A stretch of DNA of 64,000 nucleotides from Rhizobium mesoamericanum STM3625 (GCF_000312665.1 NZ_HF536772.1:2163596-2227595), one strand, 5' to 3'; counted from the stretch's first letter, positions 9,626 through 19,744 are shown. The notes: generated by a model from the sequence alone, not told the origin. Numbers and translations are program-made.

Positions 9626-10930
9626 ATGTCGAAGAAAATCGGAACTGAAGCTTTTTCTCGCCGGGCGTTTCTGGCGTCCGCGGCAATGGTTGGTGCGGGC
9701 GCTTTGGCTGCCCCCGTATTCGCGCAGTCGGCGATCGATTCGCTCATCAATGCTCCGCAGCGTGGCGATTGGGATGATCAGTTCGATGCGAAGGCGGCAT
9801 CCCGTACGGCGACGGCGGTTGTTTCTAACACGCCCATTCTCGGACCACAGTCAGTGCCGAGCATCCAGCAGGCAATCTCTGAGTATCAACAGATCGCGTC
9901 GGCCGGCGGTTGGCCGGAAGTGAGCCCAAGCCAGCAGCGTCTGCAGATCGGCGTGACCGATCCCGCCGTTCAGAGCCTTCGTCAACGCCTGATCATCACC
10001 GGCGACCTTCCCCGCGAAGCAGGCATTTCCAGTGCTTTCGATTCCTACGTCGACGGCGCGGTCAAGCGCTTCCAGGCGCGCCATGGTCTCCCGGCTGACG
10101 GTGTTATCGGCGAGTTCACCTTGAAGGCCATGAACATTACGGCCGATGTTCGTCTGCAGCAGCTGAACACCAACCTCATCCGCATTCAGACCTTCCCGGA
10201 GGAACTGGGACGGCGACATGTGATGGTGAACATTCCGGCCGCTTACGTCGAGGCGGTGGAGGATGGCAGCGTTGCGACGCGCCACGCTGCCGTCGTAGGT
10301 CGCCTCAGCCGTCCGACGCATCTCGTCAACTCGAAGATTTACGAGGTCATCCTCAATCCGTATTGGACGGCACCGCGCTCGATCGTCGAGAAGGACATCG
10401 TGCCGCTGATGCGCAAGGATCCGACCTACCTGGAGAAGAATGCCATTCGCCTGATCGACGGCAAGGGCAACGAAGTGGCGCCTGAAACGGTCGATTGGAA
10501 TGCCGAGAAGGCACCGAACCTGATGTTCCGACAGGACCCAGGCAAGATCAATGCTATGGCCTCCACGAAGATCAATTTCTATAACAAGAACGGCGAGTAC
10601 ATGCACGACACGCCGCAGCAGGGCCTTTTTAACAAGCTGATGCGCTTTGAATCATCCGGCTGTGTTCGCGTTCAGAACGTTCGCGATCTAACGACATGGC
10701 TGCTGCGCGAGACCCCGCCCTGGTCGCGTCAGCAGATGGAACAGGTCATCACGACCCGCGTAAACACGCCGATCAAGCTTGCTGAAGAGGTGCCAGTTTA
10801 CTTCGTTTACATTTCTGCGTGGGGCATGCCGGATGGCGTCGTGCAGTTCCGTGACGATATCTATCAGCTCGATGGCAATGCAGAGCTAGCGCTCGACACC
10901 ACGGCGGGGACGGAGCAGCCGGTTCAGTGA
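9626..10930 (+). CDS. ldtP: L,D-transpeptidase with peptidoglycan-binding domain
   Basis: 434 residues. The N-terminus carries a twin-arginine type signal (SRRAFLAS, hydrophobic core, AAPVFA/Q cleavage near residue 34). A peptidoglycan-binding-1 domain lies at about residues 110-170 (VDGAVKRFQARHGLPADGVIG), followed by a YkuD catalytic domain. The nucleophile is Cys346 in SSGCVRVQN, with the conserved His about 20 residues before it (YMHDTP). L,D-transpeptidases make 3-3 cross-links in the cell wall, a major linkage in rhizobia. Known regulation of the homologue by LdtR fits the nearby ldtR gene. Confidence 0.92.
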   Translation: MSKKIGTEAFSRRAFLASAAMVGAGALAAPVFAQSAIDSLINAPQRGDWDDQFDAKAASRTATAVVSNTPILGPQSVPSIQQAISEYQQIASAGGWPEVSPSQQRLQIGVTDPAVQSLRQRLIITGDLPREAGISSAFDSYVDGAVKRFQARHGLPADGVIGEFTLKAMNITADVRLQQLNTNLIRIQTFPEELGRRHVMVNIPAAYVEAVEDGSVATRHAAVVGRLSRPTHLVNSKIYEVILNPYWTAPRSIVEKDIVPLMRKDPTYLEKNAIRLIDGKGNEVAPETVDWNAEKAPNLMFRQDPGKINAMASTKINFYNKNGEYMHDTPQQGLFNKLMRFESSGCVRVQNVRDLTTWLLRETPPWSRQQMEQVITTRVNTPIKLAEEVPVYFVYISAWGMPDGVVQFRDDIYQLDGNAELALDTTAGTEQPVQ

Positions 10931-10957
10931 GGCTTCAGCCGCACGTTGCTTTCAAAG

Positions 10958-10984
10958 CCGCGTCTTTCGAGGCGCGGTTTTTTG
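10958..10984 (+). terminator. Intrinsic terminator of ldtP
   Basis: A CCGCG / CGCGG stem with a short loop is followed by seven T residues, 28 bp past the stop codon. Confidence 0.85.
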
Positions 10985-11080
10985 TTGCGCGTAGATTGCC
11001 TAGCAAATGTCGTTCTCCGTATTGCCCTTGGCAGGGCGGGGCGCTAATACCTTCGCGCATTCCAGTTGAGGAGCCCGCCC

Positions 11081-12379
11081 ATGACAAATGCTTCCACCCA
11101 GACCTTCTTCAATCGCTCGCTTGCCGATACCGATCCGGAAATCTTCAGCGCGATTGGCAAGGAACTCGGCCGTCAACGGCACGAGATCGAACTCATCGCT
11201 TCGGAAAACATCGTTTCCCGTGCGGTGCTGGAAGCCCAGGGCTCCATCATGACGAACAAGTATGCCGAAGGCTACCCGGGCAAGCGCTACTACGGCGGCT
11301 GCCAGTTCGTCGATATTGCTGAAGAACTCGCGATCGAACGCGCCAAGAAGCTGTTCGGCGTCAATTTCGCCAACGTTCAGCCGAACTCCGGTTCACAGAT
11401 GAACCAGGCAGTCTTCCTGGCACTGCTGCAGCCCGGCGATACCTTCATGGGCCTCGACCTCAACTCGGGCGGTCACCTGACGCACGGCTCGCCGGTCAAC
11501 ATGTCCGGCAAGTGGTTTAATGTCGTGTCTTACGGCGTGCGCGAAGGCGACAATCTCCTCGACATGGACGAAGTTGCCCGAAAGGCCGAAGAACACAAGC
11601 CGAAGCTGATTATCGCCGGCGGCACCGCATATTCCCGTATCTGGGACTGGAAGCGATTCCGCGAGATTGCTGACTCTGTCGGCGCCTACCTGATGGTCGA
11701 CATGGCGCATATCGCCGGTCTCGTTGCCGGTGGCCAGCATCCGTCGCCATTCCCGCATTGCCATGTCGCCACGACGACGACCCATAAGTCGCTGCGTGGT
11801 CCACGCGGTGGCGTGATCCTGACGAACGACGAGGATCTGGCAAAGAAGTTCAACTCGGCCGTCTTCCCGGGTCTGCAGGGTGGTCCGCTGATGCACATCA
11901 TCGCTGCCAAGGCCGTCGCCTTCGGCGAAGCGCTGCAGCCGGAGTTTAAGGACTACGCGGCTCAGATCGTCAAGAACGCCAAGGCACTTGCCGAAACGCT
12001 GATCGCCGGCGGCCTCGACGTCGTCTCCGGCGGCACCGACAACCACCTTATGCTTGTCGATCTTCGCAAGAAGAACGCAACCGGCAAGCGCGCGGAAGCA
12101 GCGCTCGGCCGCGCCTACATCACCTGCAATAAGAACGGTATCCCGTTTGACCCTGAGAAGCCTTTCGTCACCTCAGGTGTACGCCTTGGCGCGCCGGCCG
12201 GCACGACGCGCGGCTTCAAGGAGGCGCAATTCAAGGAAATCGGTAACCTCATCGTTGAGGTTCTCGACGGCCTGAAGGTCGCCAATTCCGATGAGGGGAA
12301 CGCAGCTGTGGAAGCAGCCGTTCGCGGCAAGGTGGTCGACCTTACCAACCGCTTCCCAATGTACGATTACATGGGCTAA
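11081..12379 (+). CDS. glyA: Serine hydroxymethyltransferase
   Basis: GlyA interconverts serine and glycine with tetrahydrofolate and supplies one-carbon units; it is PLP-dependent. The 432-residue length is standard. The PLP lysine sits in the [14 protein letters not shown] motif, and the [14 protein letters not shown] and [11 protein letters not shown] regions are intact. ATG 11081 follows GAGGAG at a good distance; an upstream TTG at 11066 is less likely. It starts a same-strand run glyA-nrdR-ribD-ribE with very short gaps, so purine/one-carbon and flavin genes are probably co-transcribed. Confidence 0.97.
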   Translation: MTNASTQTFFNRSLADTDPEIFSAIGKELGRQRHEIELIASENIVSRAVLEAQGSIMTNKYAEGYPGKRYYGGCQFVDIAEELAIERAKKLFGVNFANVQPNSGSQMNQAVFLALLQPGDTFMGLDLNSGGHLTHGSPVNMSGKWFNVVSYGVREGDNLLDMDEVARKAEEHKPKLIIAGGTAYSRIWDWKRFREIADSVGAYLMVDMAHIAGLVAGGQHPSPFPHCHVATTTTHKSLRGPRGGVILTNDEDLAKKFNSAVFPGLQGGPLMHIIAAKAVAFGEALQPEFKDYAAQIVKNAKALAETLIAGGLDVVSGGTDNHLMLVDLRKKNATGKRAEAALGRAYITCNKNGIPFDPEKPFVTSGVRLGAPAGTTRGFKEAQFKEIGNLIVEVLDGLKVANSDEGNAAVEAAVRGKVVDLTNRFPMYDYMG

Positions 12380-12388
12380 GAGTAGCGC

Positions 12389-12865
12389 ATGCGCTGCCCA
12401 TTCTGCGGATCGGAAGACACACAGGTCAAGGATTCACGCCCGGCGGAGGACAACACGTCCATCCGCCGCAGGCGTATTTGTCCTGATTGCGGCGGCCGCT
12501 TCACGACCTTCGAGCGCGTGCAACTGCGCGAGCTGATGGTGTCGAAGAAGACCGGCCGCAAGGTGCCGTTCGACCGCGACAAGTTGGTGCGCTCTTTCGA
12601 GATCGCATTGCGCAAGCGCCCCGTCGACCGCGACCGTATCGAGCGTGCGGTCTCCGGCATCGTCCGGCGCCTGGAAAGCTCCGGCGAGGTCGAGATCAGC
12701 TCCGAACAGATCGGCCTGCAGGTGCTGGAAGCGTTGAAAAGCCTTGATGATGTCGGCTTCGTTCGCTACGCTTCGGTCTATCGGGATTTTTCGCATGCCG
12801 AGGATTTCGAGAAGGTCATCTCCGAGATCAACGCCAAGATCGCCCGCGATCCCCTGGACAACTAA
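12389..12865 (+). CDS. nrdR: Transcriptional repressor NrdR
   Basis: 158 residues. The N-terminal zinc ribbon has two cysteine pairs (CPFCG and CPDCGGRF), followed by the ATP-cone domain ([20 protein letters not shown]). NrdR represses ribonucleotide reductase genes in response to bound ATP or dATP. It lies 9 bp after glyA and 3 bp before ribD. Confidence 0.96.
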   Translation: MRCPFCGSEDTQVKDSRPAEDNTSIRRRRICPDCGGRFTTFERVQLRELMVSKKTGRKVPFDRDKLVRSFEIALRKRPVDRDRIERAVSGIVRRLESSGEVEISSEQIGLQVLEALKSLDDVGFVRYASVYRDFSHAEDFEKVISEINAKIARDPLDN

Positions 12866-12868
12866 CTC

Positions 12869-13978
12869 ATGAGCGCTTCGGAAGACGACGCGCGTTTTAT
12901 GCAAGAGGCGATCCGCCTGGGTCTCCTGCATCTCGGCCAGACATCCACCAATCCTTCGGTCGGCTGCGTCATCGTGCGTGACAGACAGATCGTCGGCCGC
13001 GGCGTGACCGCAGTAGGCGGGCGCCCGCACGCCGAGCCGCAAGCACTGGCGGAGGCCGGCGAACTGGCACGCGGTGCCATCGCCTATGTGACGCTCGAAC
13101 CCTGCTCGCACCACGGCAAGACGCCGCCGTGCGCGGAGGCTCTGATTGCTTGTGGCGTCGGTCGCGTCGTCATAAGCGTGACGGACCCGGACCCTCGTGT
13201 CTCCGGCAGGGGTATTGCCATGCTGCGCGATGCCGGGATCGAGGTCGAGGCCGGTGTTCTCGAAGACGAAGGCAAGCGATCGCTCGCGGCCTACCTCACC
13301 CGGCAGACGAAGAACCGGCCGTATGTGACTCTCAAGCTTGCAATTTCAGCCGACGGCATGATCGGGAAAAAGGGCGAGGGGCAGATTGCGATTACTGGGC
13401 CTGCCGCGCGCGCCGATGTGCAGAAACTGCGGGCGGAAACTGATGCGATTCTGGTTGGGATTGGTACGGCGATTGCCGACGATCCCTTGCTGACAGTTCG
13501 TACCCCTGGCCTGGAGATCCGCTCGCCTATCCGTATCGTGCTCGATGAAGAACTCTCCTTGCCGTTGGACAGCAAGCTGGTTGCGACTGCCAAGCAGGTG
13601 CCGCTGATCGTCGTTGCGACCGAGCCGCCCCGCTTCGATGAAAGCGAGGACAAAACCTTTCTTGCGCGCCGTGTCGCTCTGGATCAAGCGGGCGTCGAGG
13701 TGGTCCAATGCAATTCCAACCGCCCGGATGAGTTGTTGCCAGCGCTGGCCTCGCGCGGCATTTCCTCGTTAATCGTCGAAGGTGGCGCGCGGACGGCGAA
13801 GCTCTTCCTTGATGCCGGATACGTCGATCGCATTCTGCTTTATCAAGGTCCTGCGGTGATCGGGCAGGGCGGTATTGAATCGCCGGTGACGAAGACCGAT
13901 ATGCCATCGGGTTTCCTGCACAGGCGCACCGTCACGTTCCGCGACGATCGCCTGGATGAATACGAAAGAGAGCTTTGA
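12869..13978 (+). CDS. ribD: Bifunctional riboflavin biosynthesis deaminase/reductase
   Basis: RibD carries out two riboflavin steps: deamination of the pyrimidine (N-terminal domain) and reduction of the ribosyl side chain (C-terminal domain). The deaminase zinc motif is visible as HAEPQAL and PCSHHGKTPPC. The reductase domain begins near residue 148 (RPYVTLKLAISADGMI) and includes the IVEGGARTAKLFL segment. 369 residues is the normal length. Its TGA overlaps the ribE ATG, indicating translational coupling. Confidence 0.96.
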   Translation: MSASEDDARFMQEAIRLGLLHLGQTSTNPSVGCVIVRDRQIVGRGVTAVGGRPHAEPQALAEAGELARGAIAYVTLEPCSHHGKTPPCAEALIACGVGRVVISVTDPDPRVSGRGIAMLRDAGIEVEAGVLEDEGKRSLAAYLTRQTKNRPYVTLKLAISADGMIGKKGEGQIAITGPAARADVQKLRAETDAILVGIGTAIADDPLLTVRTPGLEIRSPIRIVLDEELSLPLDSKLVATAKQVPLIVVATEPPRFDESEDKTFLARRVALDQAGVEVVQCNSNRPDELLPALASRGISSLIVEGGARTAKLFLDAGYVDRILLYQGPAVIGQGGIESPVTKTDMPSGFLHRRTVTFRDDRLDEYEREL

Positions 13979-14598
13979 TGTTTACCGGAATTGTCACCGA
14001 CGTTGGCACGATCGAATCCATTTCCCCGCTCAAGGAAGGCATCAAGCTGCGCGTCGCCACTGCCTACGATCCGGCGACCATCGACATGGGTGCCTCGATC
14101 TCGCACTCGGGCATCTGCCTGACCGTGACCGGCCTGCCGAGCGATGGCAGCAACGGTCGCTGGTTCGAGGTCGAAGCCTGGGAAGAGGCCCTGCGCCTGA
14201 CGACGATCGGGACGTGGGAGGAAGGCAGCCGCATCAATCTCGAGCGCTCGCTGAAGATCGGTGACGAACTTGGCGGTCACATCGTTTCCGGTCATGTCGA
14301 TGGCAAGGCCGAAATCCTCTCCGTCACCGAAGAGGGCGACGCAACACGCTTCCGCCTGCGTGCGCCCGAGCATCTCGCCAAGTTCGTCGCTCCCAAGGGC
14401 TCGATCGCTCTGGATGGCACGTCGCTTACCGTCAATGTGGTCAACGGCACGGATTTCGACGTGCTGCTGATCCGTCACACGCTTGAGGTTACGACCTGGG
14501 GTGATCGCAAGGCAGGTGACTTCGTCAATTTCGAAGTCGATACCATGGCCCGCTATGCCGCTAGGCTGGCAGAGTTTCCGGCCGCGAAAGCAGAATAA
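13978..14598 (+). CDS. ribE: Riboflavin synthase alpha subunit
   Basis: RibE dismutates two 6,7-dimethyl-8-ribityllumazine molecules to riboflavin. The 206 residues form two lumazine-binding repeats: MFTGIVTDVG with GICLTV in the first half and HIVSGHVDG with GTSLTVN in the second. The start overlaps the ribD stop (TGATG). The last 38 bp overlap the convergent acetyltransferase gene. Confidence 0.96.
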   Translation: MFTGIVTDVGTIESISPLKEGIKLRVATAYDPATIDMGASISHSGICLTVTGLPSDGSNGRWFEVEAWEEALRLTTIGTWEEGSRINLERSLKIGDELGGHIVSGHVDGKAEILSVTEEGDATRFRLRAPEHLAKFVAPKGSIALDGTSLTVNVVNGTDFDVLLIRHTLEVTTWGDRKAGDFVNFEVDTMARYAARLAEFPAAKAE

Positions 14599-15097
14599 CG
14601 TCTCCGTTGTAGTTGCATCGCTGCACCTCGTGGAAGCCGAGCTTGCGGGCAAGCCGCAGCGAGGCGCCATTCTCCGGGTCGATAATGCAAGTCATTGGCT
14701 TGGCGGGGAACCGTTCTTGCGCCCAGGCGATCAGTGCCGTTAGCGCTTCGCTGGCGTAGCCGTGTCCCTGCGCGAAGGGCATTAGTCCCCAACCGGTTTC
14801 CAAAGTGCCTTCCGTGGAGACGGGATGCATGTCCCGCTTCATATCGAGGAAGCCGGCTTCCCCGATAAAGCGCCCTGACTGCTTTTCTTCGATCGCCAGG
14901 AAGCCGAAGCCCATGTGATGCCACATGCCTGCAACGCGCAGCATGCGTGCCCAGGTTTGCTCGCGAGTTGAGGGCACACCCCCGATGAAGCGCACCACCG
15001 CTTCGTCGCTCCACATCGTCGCATAGTCCGAAAAATCGTCGACAGTGTGCGGGCGCAGCAGTAGCCGCGCGGTCTCGATGGTCGGAATGTTGGTCAT
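14561..15097 (-). CDS. GNAT-family N-acetyltransferase
   Basis: About 178 residues of the RimJ/RimL-like GNAT branch. The N-terminus TIETARLLLRPHTVDDF and the acetyl-CoA loop region (FAQGHGYASEALTALIAWA) are typical, as is the ENGASLRLARKLGF helix. I start at 15097 (MTNIPT), since the longer frame has no family similarity before that point. The acceptor is unknown. It follows the cupin gene on the same strand with a 25 bp gap, suggesting an operon inserted between ribE and ribH. Confidence 0.88.
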   Translation of the reverse strand: MTNIPTIETARLLLRPHTVDDFSDYATMWSDEAVVRFIGGVPSTREQTWARMLRVAGMWHHMGFGFLAIEEKQSGRFIGEAGFLDMKRDMHPVSTEGTLETGWGLMPFAQGHGYASEALTALIAWAQERFPAKPMTCIIDPENGASLRLARKLGFHEVQRCNYNGDVILLSRPETLPA

Positions 15098-15122
15098 GTT
15101 GACGTGTTCTCTCGGACGGATG

Positions 15123-15626
15123 TCATGCGCCAGGCTCGCCATCCCAATAGTCCAACTTGCCACGTTCGCTGCCGATAAAGCGAAAGCCGTTCGCTTGTCC
15201 CTTGTCGCGATTGGTCTTGGCGAGAAATTTGCCGGAATCGGGATATTCGACAATTTCGGTTTTCGCCTTGGTCGAGATACCGAGATAGATCAGCGGCGTC
15301 GAGCCCGTGTTGATGATCTGGTGGGCGGTCTCTGGTCCTCCGGATGGCGCGCCGAGCGTGTCACCTTTCCGGATCGGGTAGCGGTCAGGACCGAAACGGT
15401 ACTCGCCAGTGCCTTCGATGACGAAAAACAGCTCATCCTCCACGTGGTGGTTGTGGAACGGACAGCTGGATTTTCCGGGCGGAACTTCGTTGTAACTTAT
15501 GCCGAGGCCTTCAAGGCCGAGAAGCGAGCCGAACGAGACATCCGTGCCTTCGTACAAAGCTCCTTGCTTCCAGTGCTCAAGCTTCAAATCGGCGATGTTG
15601 ATCACGGCCTTCGATACGCTGGACAT
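15123..15626 (-). CDS. Cupin-domain protein
   Basis: 167 residues with a single cupin fold. The metal-binding motif 1 is seen as PFHNHHVEDELFFVIEGTGEY and motif 2 as GDTLGAPSGGPETAHQIINTG. Such proteins range from isomerases to sugar- or small-molecule-binding proteins; no substrate can be named. The start at 15626 has a GGGAGG Shine-Dalgarno just upstream on the minus strand. The reading frame continues open upstream into the decayed gene at 15729-16074, but that continuity is accidental. Confidence 0.85.
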   Translation of the reverse strand: MSSVSKAVINIADLKLEHWKQGALYEGTDVSFGSLLGLEGLGISYNEVPPGKSSCPFHNHHVEDELFFVIEGTGEYRFGPDRYPIRKGDTLGAPSGGPETAHQIINTGSTPLIYLGISTKAKTEIVEYPDSGKFLAKTNRDKGQANGFRFIGSERGKLDYWDGEPGA

Positions 15627-15728
15627 TGTCTCCCTCCTGTTTCTAGAGAAAAGGCACCATCCCGCGAGAAAATACAACCTCGAAGCAGCGTAGCGGGCGA
15701 CAGTCTTCCGCTGCCGCACTTGCTTTCG

Positions 15729-16074
15729 TAGATAGTAGACTGTGATACGGCCGTTGGAAGCTTGATCAACGTTGACGATGTTTCCGAGCAGCGCGCCTCT
15801 AGTAGCCTTGAGCTGATGCATGAGAGGTTTGTTGGCGGCGATCGCAGCACGGATCATTTGGATGTCGTTGACACTGTGTACGGCAAACGCGCTGTGGCGT
15901 CCGATATCTTTCGATCCACCATGATCGCCCACCTGCCGAATATCGAGATTTGCGCCACTGAAGCTGCGGAGCGTTCGTTCAATTCCCGGTGGTCATGTCG
16001 AGACTTTCCGCACGGCTGGCATCTGCGAAGGCAGGACTAGCGACTGCGAAGGCTATGGCGGTAACGCGATTCAT
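15729..16074 (-). pseudogene. Frameshifted small secreted protein
   Basis: From ATG 16074 the minus strand encodes a signal peptide (MNRVTAIAFAVAS...AFADA) and ends at TGA after 31 residues. Two bases would have to be added at this point (about 15980) to continue into a long protein-like frame. That frame includes SFSGANLDIRQVGDHGGSKDIGRHSAF, HSVNDIQMIRAAIAANKPL and LGNIVNVDQASNGRITVY. The 3' end also lacks a clear stop. The region looks like one secreted protein of about 110 residues disrupted by a small deletion. The rest of 15627-16407 shows no gene. Confidence 0.6.
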
Positions 16075-16407
16075 GGGAGTATCCTTTTATCTGCTTTGAC
16101 GATCGGCCGTCGGCGGTGGATCGTCAGCGTTACCCAGACGAAATTGGTGTCCGGATCGGTCACCTTCAATTCATAAGTCTTTGGAATTTAATCGCAAATT
16201 GTTCATGAAAATTGCCCGTCATTTGCCATTTTCGAGGCGCCGGTCCGACGCTGGCGCAAAATTACGCAAGGATTGCCCGGCATGCCGCTGCCGTGATTTC
16301 GGCTTCCGCATCCAGCCATGTTCGGAATTTGCTTGCCATTCGGGTCGCGGCGTGTTTTGACCGCGGCCTGCCGAAAGGTGAAGTCCTCTAGCTACTGAAG
16401 GTGAAGC

Positions 16408-16863
16408 ATGGCGCGAGAAACCGCTCCCCACATTCTGATCGTTGAAGCACGCTTCTACGATGACATGGCCGATGCCTTGCTTGAAGGCGCGACCTTCGCC
16501 TTGAAAGAGGCCGGCGCCACCTACGAGGTCGTCACCGTTCCAGGCGCTCTCGAAATTCCGGCGGCAATTGCCATGGCGCTCGACGGAGCAGATAATGATG
16601 GGACGCAGTATGACGGGTATGTTGCCCTTGGCATGGTCATCCGCGGCGAGACCTACCATTTCGATATTGTGTCGAACGAATCCTCGCGTGCTCTGATGGA
16701 TCTCGCCGTGAGCGAATCTCTTGCAATTGGCAATGGTATCCTGACTGTTGAGAATGACGATCAGGCATGGGCTCGCGTCCGTCGTTCGGACAAGGACAAG
16801 GGCGGATTTGCCGCCCGTGCAGCTCTCGCAATGATCGAGCTGAAGAAGAAGTTGGGTGCATAA
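16408..16863 (+). CDS. ribH: 6,7-dimethyl-8-ribityllumazine synthase
   Basis: RibH condenses the pyrimidine product of the RibD branch with dihydroxybutanone phosphate to form lumazine. 151 residues is the normal length. Motifs include [25 protein letters not shown] with the catalytic His, and the [13 protein letters not shown] segment. It lies 3 bp before nusB, a widespread pairing in alphaproteobacteria. The 330 bp before it shows no recognisable FMN riboswitch. Confidence 0.96.
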   Translation: MARETAPHILIVEARFYDDMADALLEGATFALKEAGATYEVVTVPGALEIPAAIAMALDGADNDGTQYDGYVALGMVIRGETYHFDIVSNESSRALMDLAVSESLAIGNGILTVENDDQAWARVRRSDKDKGGFAARAALAMIELKKKLGA

Positions 16864-16866
16864 CGA

Positions 16867-17349
16867 ATGAACAACGAGAACTCGGAGCGGCCGGTCAAGA
16901 CTGCAAACCAGCGAGGTGCTGCGCGCCTGGCTGCTGTTCAGGCGCTTTATCAGATGGATATTGGTGGCACCGGCGTCCTGGAGATTGTGGCCGAATACGA
17001 GGCGCATCGCCTCGGGCAGGAACTCGACGGCGAGACCTATCTCAAGGCCGACCCCTCCTGGTTCCGCTCCATCGTTTCCGGTGTCGTGCGAGAGCAGCGT
17101 CGGCTCGATCCGATGATTGCATCCGCTCTGCAGGACGACTGGGCACTGTCACGCCTCGATAGCACGGTCCGCGCGATTCTGCGTGCCGGTGTCTTCGAAA
17201 TCCTGGATCGCAGGGATGTTCCCGTTGCCGTCATCGTGACGGAGTACGTCGAAATCGCCCAGGCCTTCTTCAGCGATGATGAGCCCAAGCTCGTCAACGC
17301 CGTGCTCGACCGCATTGCAAAGCAGGTCCGCGGCGAAGCCAAGAAGTAG
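16867..17349 (+). CDS. nusB: Transcription antitermination factor NusB
   Basis: 160 residues. The all-helical NusB fold is recognisable from [18 protein letters not shown] at the N-terminus and LDRIAKQVR at the end. NusB binds boxA RNA with NusE (S10) and supports rRNA antitermination. It is coupled to ribH with a 3 bp gap. The 207 bp downstream contains the structured hppA leader. Confidence 0.95.
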   Translation: MNNENSERPVKTANQRGAARLAAVQALYQMDIGGTGVLEIVAEYEAHRLGQELDGETYLKADPSWFRSIVSGVVREQRRLDPMIASALQDDWALSRLDSTVRAILRAGVFEILDRRDVPVAVIVTEYVEIAQAFFSDDEPKLVNAVLDRIAKQVRGEAKK

Positions 17350-17441
17350 CGTTCTGCCGGGCCGACAGGCTAGACCTCCACAAACTCTCTGTTCCCGTTG
17401 TGCTGCAAGGGCTTTTGGTCCTTGCGGGCTTGACGCGCCGT

Positions 17442-17549
17442 TTTCCTCCAAGCAATCTCCGGCCGACGTTGCAGCATTTCTGTGGGAGGAAATCGAGTCG
17501 GCGTGTTCGCAGCCGGAGAGGGAGTGAGCTCCGGCTCTTTTGGAGGAAA
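17442..17549 (+). promoter_or_regulatory. Candidate cis-acting leader RNA of hppA
   Basis: The stretch 17442-17451 is a perfect 10-nt complement of 17540-17549, which contains the hppA Shine-Dalgarno GGAGG (17542-17546). Inside this pairing, 17456-17463 is perfectly complementary to 17512-17519, and 17462-17467 to 17497-17502. A competing hairpin (17512-17518 with 17529-17535, then TCTTTT) and a decoy GGAGGAAA copy (17485-17492) offer alternative pairings. This suggests a translational or attenuation switch. A -35-like CTTGAC at 17429-17434 could instead place the transcription start inside this stretch, which would remove the anti-SD strand. Confidence 0.5.
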
Positions 17550-17556
17550 GAGCGAA

Positions 17557-19692
17557 ATGAGCATTCTTTTATTGGTAATAGCATGCGGTCTGCTCTCGGT
17601 GGTCTATGCCATCTGGGCAACCCGGTCGGTGCTTGCCGCCGATCAGGGCAATAAACGCATGCAGGAAATTGCAGGATATATTCGTGAAGGTGCGCAGGCC
17701 TATCTGACGCGCCAATACAAAACAATCGCAATCGTCGGCATCGTTGTTTTCATTGCAGCCTGGCTGCTGCTCTCCGGCACGGCTGCAATCGGTTTCCTCA
17801 TCGGCGCGGTTCTGTCCGGCGCTGCAGGCTTCATCGGCATGCACGTCTCGGTGCGCGCCAACGTTCGCACGGCTCAGGCCGCGTCCCAGAGCCTGTCTGC
17901 CGGACTTGAGATCGCCTTCAAGTCGGGTGCCATCACCGGGCTTCTGGTGGCCGGCCTCGCCCTTCTTGGCGTGTCCATCTACTACTACGTTCTGACTGTC
18001 GTGCTTGGGCACGAAGGCAGCTCGCGAGAAGTCATCGATTCACTTGTCGCTCTTGGTTTCGGTGCGTCGCTGATTTCGATCTTTGCCCGTCTAGGCGGTG
18101 GTATTTTTACCAAGGGCGCAGACGTCGGCGGTGACCTCGTCGGCAAGGTGGAAGCAGGCATTCCGGAAGATGATCCGCGCAACCCCGCTACGATTGCCGA
18201 TAACGTCGGTGATAATGTCGGCGATTGCGCCGGCATGGCAGCCGACCTTTTCGAAACCTATGCTGTCTCTGTCGTCGCGACGATGGTCCTCGCTTCGATC
18301 TTCTTTGCCGGCGCACCCCTTCTGCAATCGGCGATGCTGTATCCGCTCGCAATCTGCGGCGCGTGCATCATCACCTCGATTATCGGCACGTTCTTCGTCA
18401 AGCTTGGCAGCAATGGCTCGATCATGGGCGCTCTCTACAAGGGCCTCATCGTCACCGGCCTGCTGTCGATCATCGGACTGGGTGCTGCCACGTCGCTGAC
18501 GATCGGCTGGGGCCCTGTTGGGGCCGTCGGCGGCGCAGAGGTTACGGGAACCAATCTGTTCGTCTGCGGATTGGTCGGTCTTGTCGTTACGGCGCTGATT
18601 GTCGTCATCACCGAATACTACACCGGCACCAACAAGCGCCCGGTTAACTCGATTGCTCAGGCATCGGTGACGGGCCATGGCACCAACGTCATTCAGGGTC
18701 TTGCGGTTTCGTTGGAATCGACGGCGCTGCCCGCGATCGTCATCGTTGGCGGTATTCTGGCAACCTATCAGCTCGGCGGTCTCTTCGGAACCGGTGTCGC
18801 GGTAACCGCAATGCTCGGGCTTGCAGGCATGATCGTCGCCCTCGACGCCTTTGGTCCGGTCACGGATAACGCCGGCGGTATCGCCGAGATGTCCCATCTG
18901 CCGCCCGAGGTGCGCAAGTCGACCGACGCGCTAGATGCGGTCGGCAACACGACGAAGGCAGTAACCAAGGGCTATGCGATCGGTTCTGCCGGTCTCGGCG
19001 CGCTCGTGCTGTTTGCAGCTTATTCGAATGACTTGCAGTACTTTGCGGCGCATGGCGACCAGTATCCGTACTTCGCCAATATTGGTACGATCTCGTTCGA
19101 GCTGTCGAATCCGTACGTCGTCGCCGGCCTGCTGTTCGGTGGATTGATTCCGTATCTCTTCGGCGGCATCGCGATGACCGCTGTCGGGCGCGCGGCCGGA
19201 TCGATCGTCGAGGAAGTGCGCCGGCAGTTCCGCGAAAAGCCGGGCATCATGGCTGGGACGGAGCGTCCTGACTACGGCCGGGCCGTAGACCTGCTGACGA
19301 GGGCTGCCATCCGCGAGATGGTCATTCCATCGCTCCTGCCGGTGCTGGCGCCGATTGTCGTCTACTTCGGCGTATTGATCATCTCCGGCTCGAAAGCCTC
19401 TGCCTTTGCGGCATTGGGCGCATCGTTGCTCGGCGTCATCATCAACGGCCTGTTCGTTGCGATCTCGATGACTTCTGGCGGTGGTGCGTGGGATAATGCC
19501 AAGAAATCCTTCGAGGATGGATTCGTCGACAAGGACGGTGTTCGCCACATGAAGGGGTCCGACGCTCACAAGGCCTCGGTGACCGGCGACACTGTCGGCG
19601 ACCCTTACAAGGATACAGCCGGACCGGCCGTCAACCCGGCGATCAAGATCACCAATATCGTGGCCCTTCTGCTTCTTGCGGTCCTGGCCTGA
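17557..19692 (+). CDS. hppA: Membrane-bound proton-pumping pyrophosphatase
   Basis: HppA couples pyrophosphate hydrolysis to H+ export from the cytoplasm. The 711 residues contain about 16 membrane helices. The catalytic signature is complete: [20 protein letters not shown], then [19 protein letters not shown], and the second acidic cluster [16 protein letters not shown]. Lys467 in GNTTKA is the residue that marks the K+-independent subclass, where K+-dependent enzymes have Ala. I start at 17557 because GGAGG precedes it by 10 nt and the protein then opens with a membrane helix; GTG 17482 would add 25 unlikely residues. Translation may be controlled by the structured leader. Confidence 0.96.
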   Translation: MSILLLVIACGLLSVVYAIWATRSVLAADQGNKRMQEIAGYIREGAQAYLTRQYKTIAIVGIVVFIAAWLLLSGTAAIGFLIGAVLSGAAGFIGMHVSVRANVRTAQAASQSLSAGLEIAFKSGAITGLLVAGLALLGVSIYYYVLTVVLGHEGSSREVIDSLVALGFGASLISIFARLGGGIFTKGADVGGDLVGKVEAGIPEDDPRNPATIADNVGDNVGDCAGMAADLFETYAVSVVATMVLASIFFAGAPLLQSAMLYPLAICGACIITSIIGTFFVKLGSNGSIMGALYKGLIVTGLLSIIGLGAATSLTIGWGPVGAVGGAEVTGTNLFVCGLVGLVVTALIVVITEYYTGTNKRPVNSIAQASVTGHGTNVIQGLAVSLESTALPAIVIVGGILATYQLGGLFGTGVAVTAMLGLAGMIVALDAFGPVTDNAGGIAEMSHLPPEVRKSTDALDAVGNTTKAVTKGYAIGSAGLGALVLFAAYSNDLQYFAAHGDQYPYFANIGTISFELSNPYVVAGLLFGGLIPYLFGGIAMTAVGRAAGSIVEEVRRQFREKPGIMAGTERPDYGRAVDLLTRAAIREMVIPSLLPVLAPIVVYFGVLIISGSKASAFAALGASLLGVIINGLFVAISMTSGGGAWDNAKKSFEDGFVDKDGVRHMKGSDAHKASVTGDTVGDPYKDTAGPAVNPAIKITNIVALLLLAVLA

Positions 19693-19710
19693 GGCTAAGG
19701 TCGAACACAG

Positions 19711-19744
19711 AAAAACCGCCGGAGCGATCCGGCGGTTTTTTTTA
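19711..19744 (+). terminator. Bidirectional intrinsic terminator between hppA and bamE
   Basis: A strong stem AACCGCCGGA / TCCGGCGGTT with a short loop has AAAAA on the left and nine T residues on the right. It can serve both convergent genes, hppA and bamE. Confidence 0.9.

Noticed and set aside
15627..15932. N-terminal extension of the cupin protein to 269 residues
   Set aside because: The extension is the tail of a decayed gene in frame by chance; a good start with Shine-Dalgarno lies at 15626.
16204..16407. Possible FMN riboswitch before ribH
   Set aside because: The conserved FMN-aptamer sequence blocks are absent.
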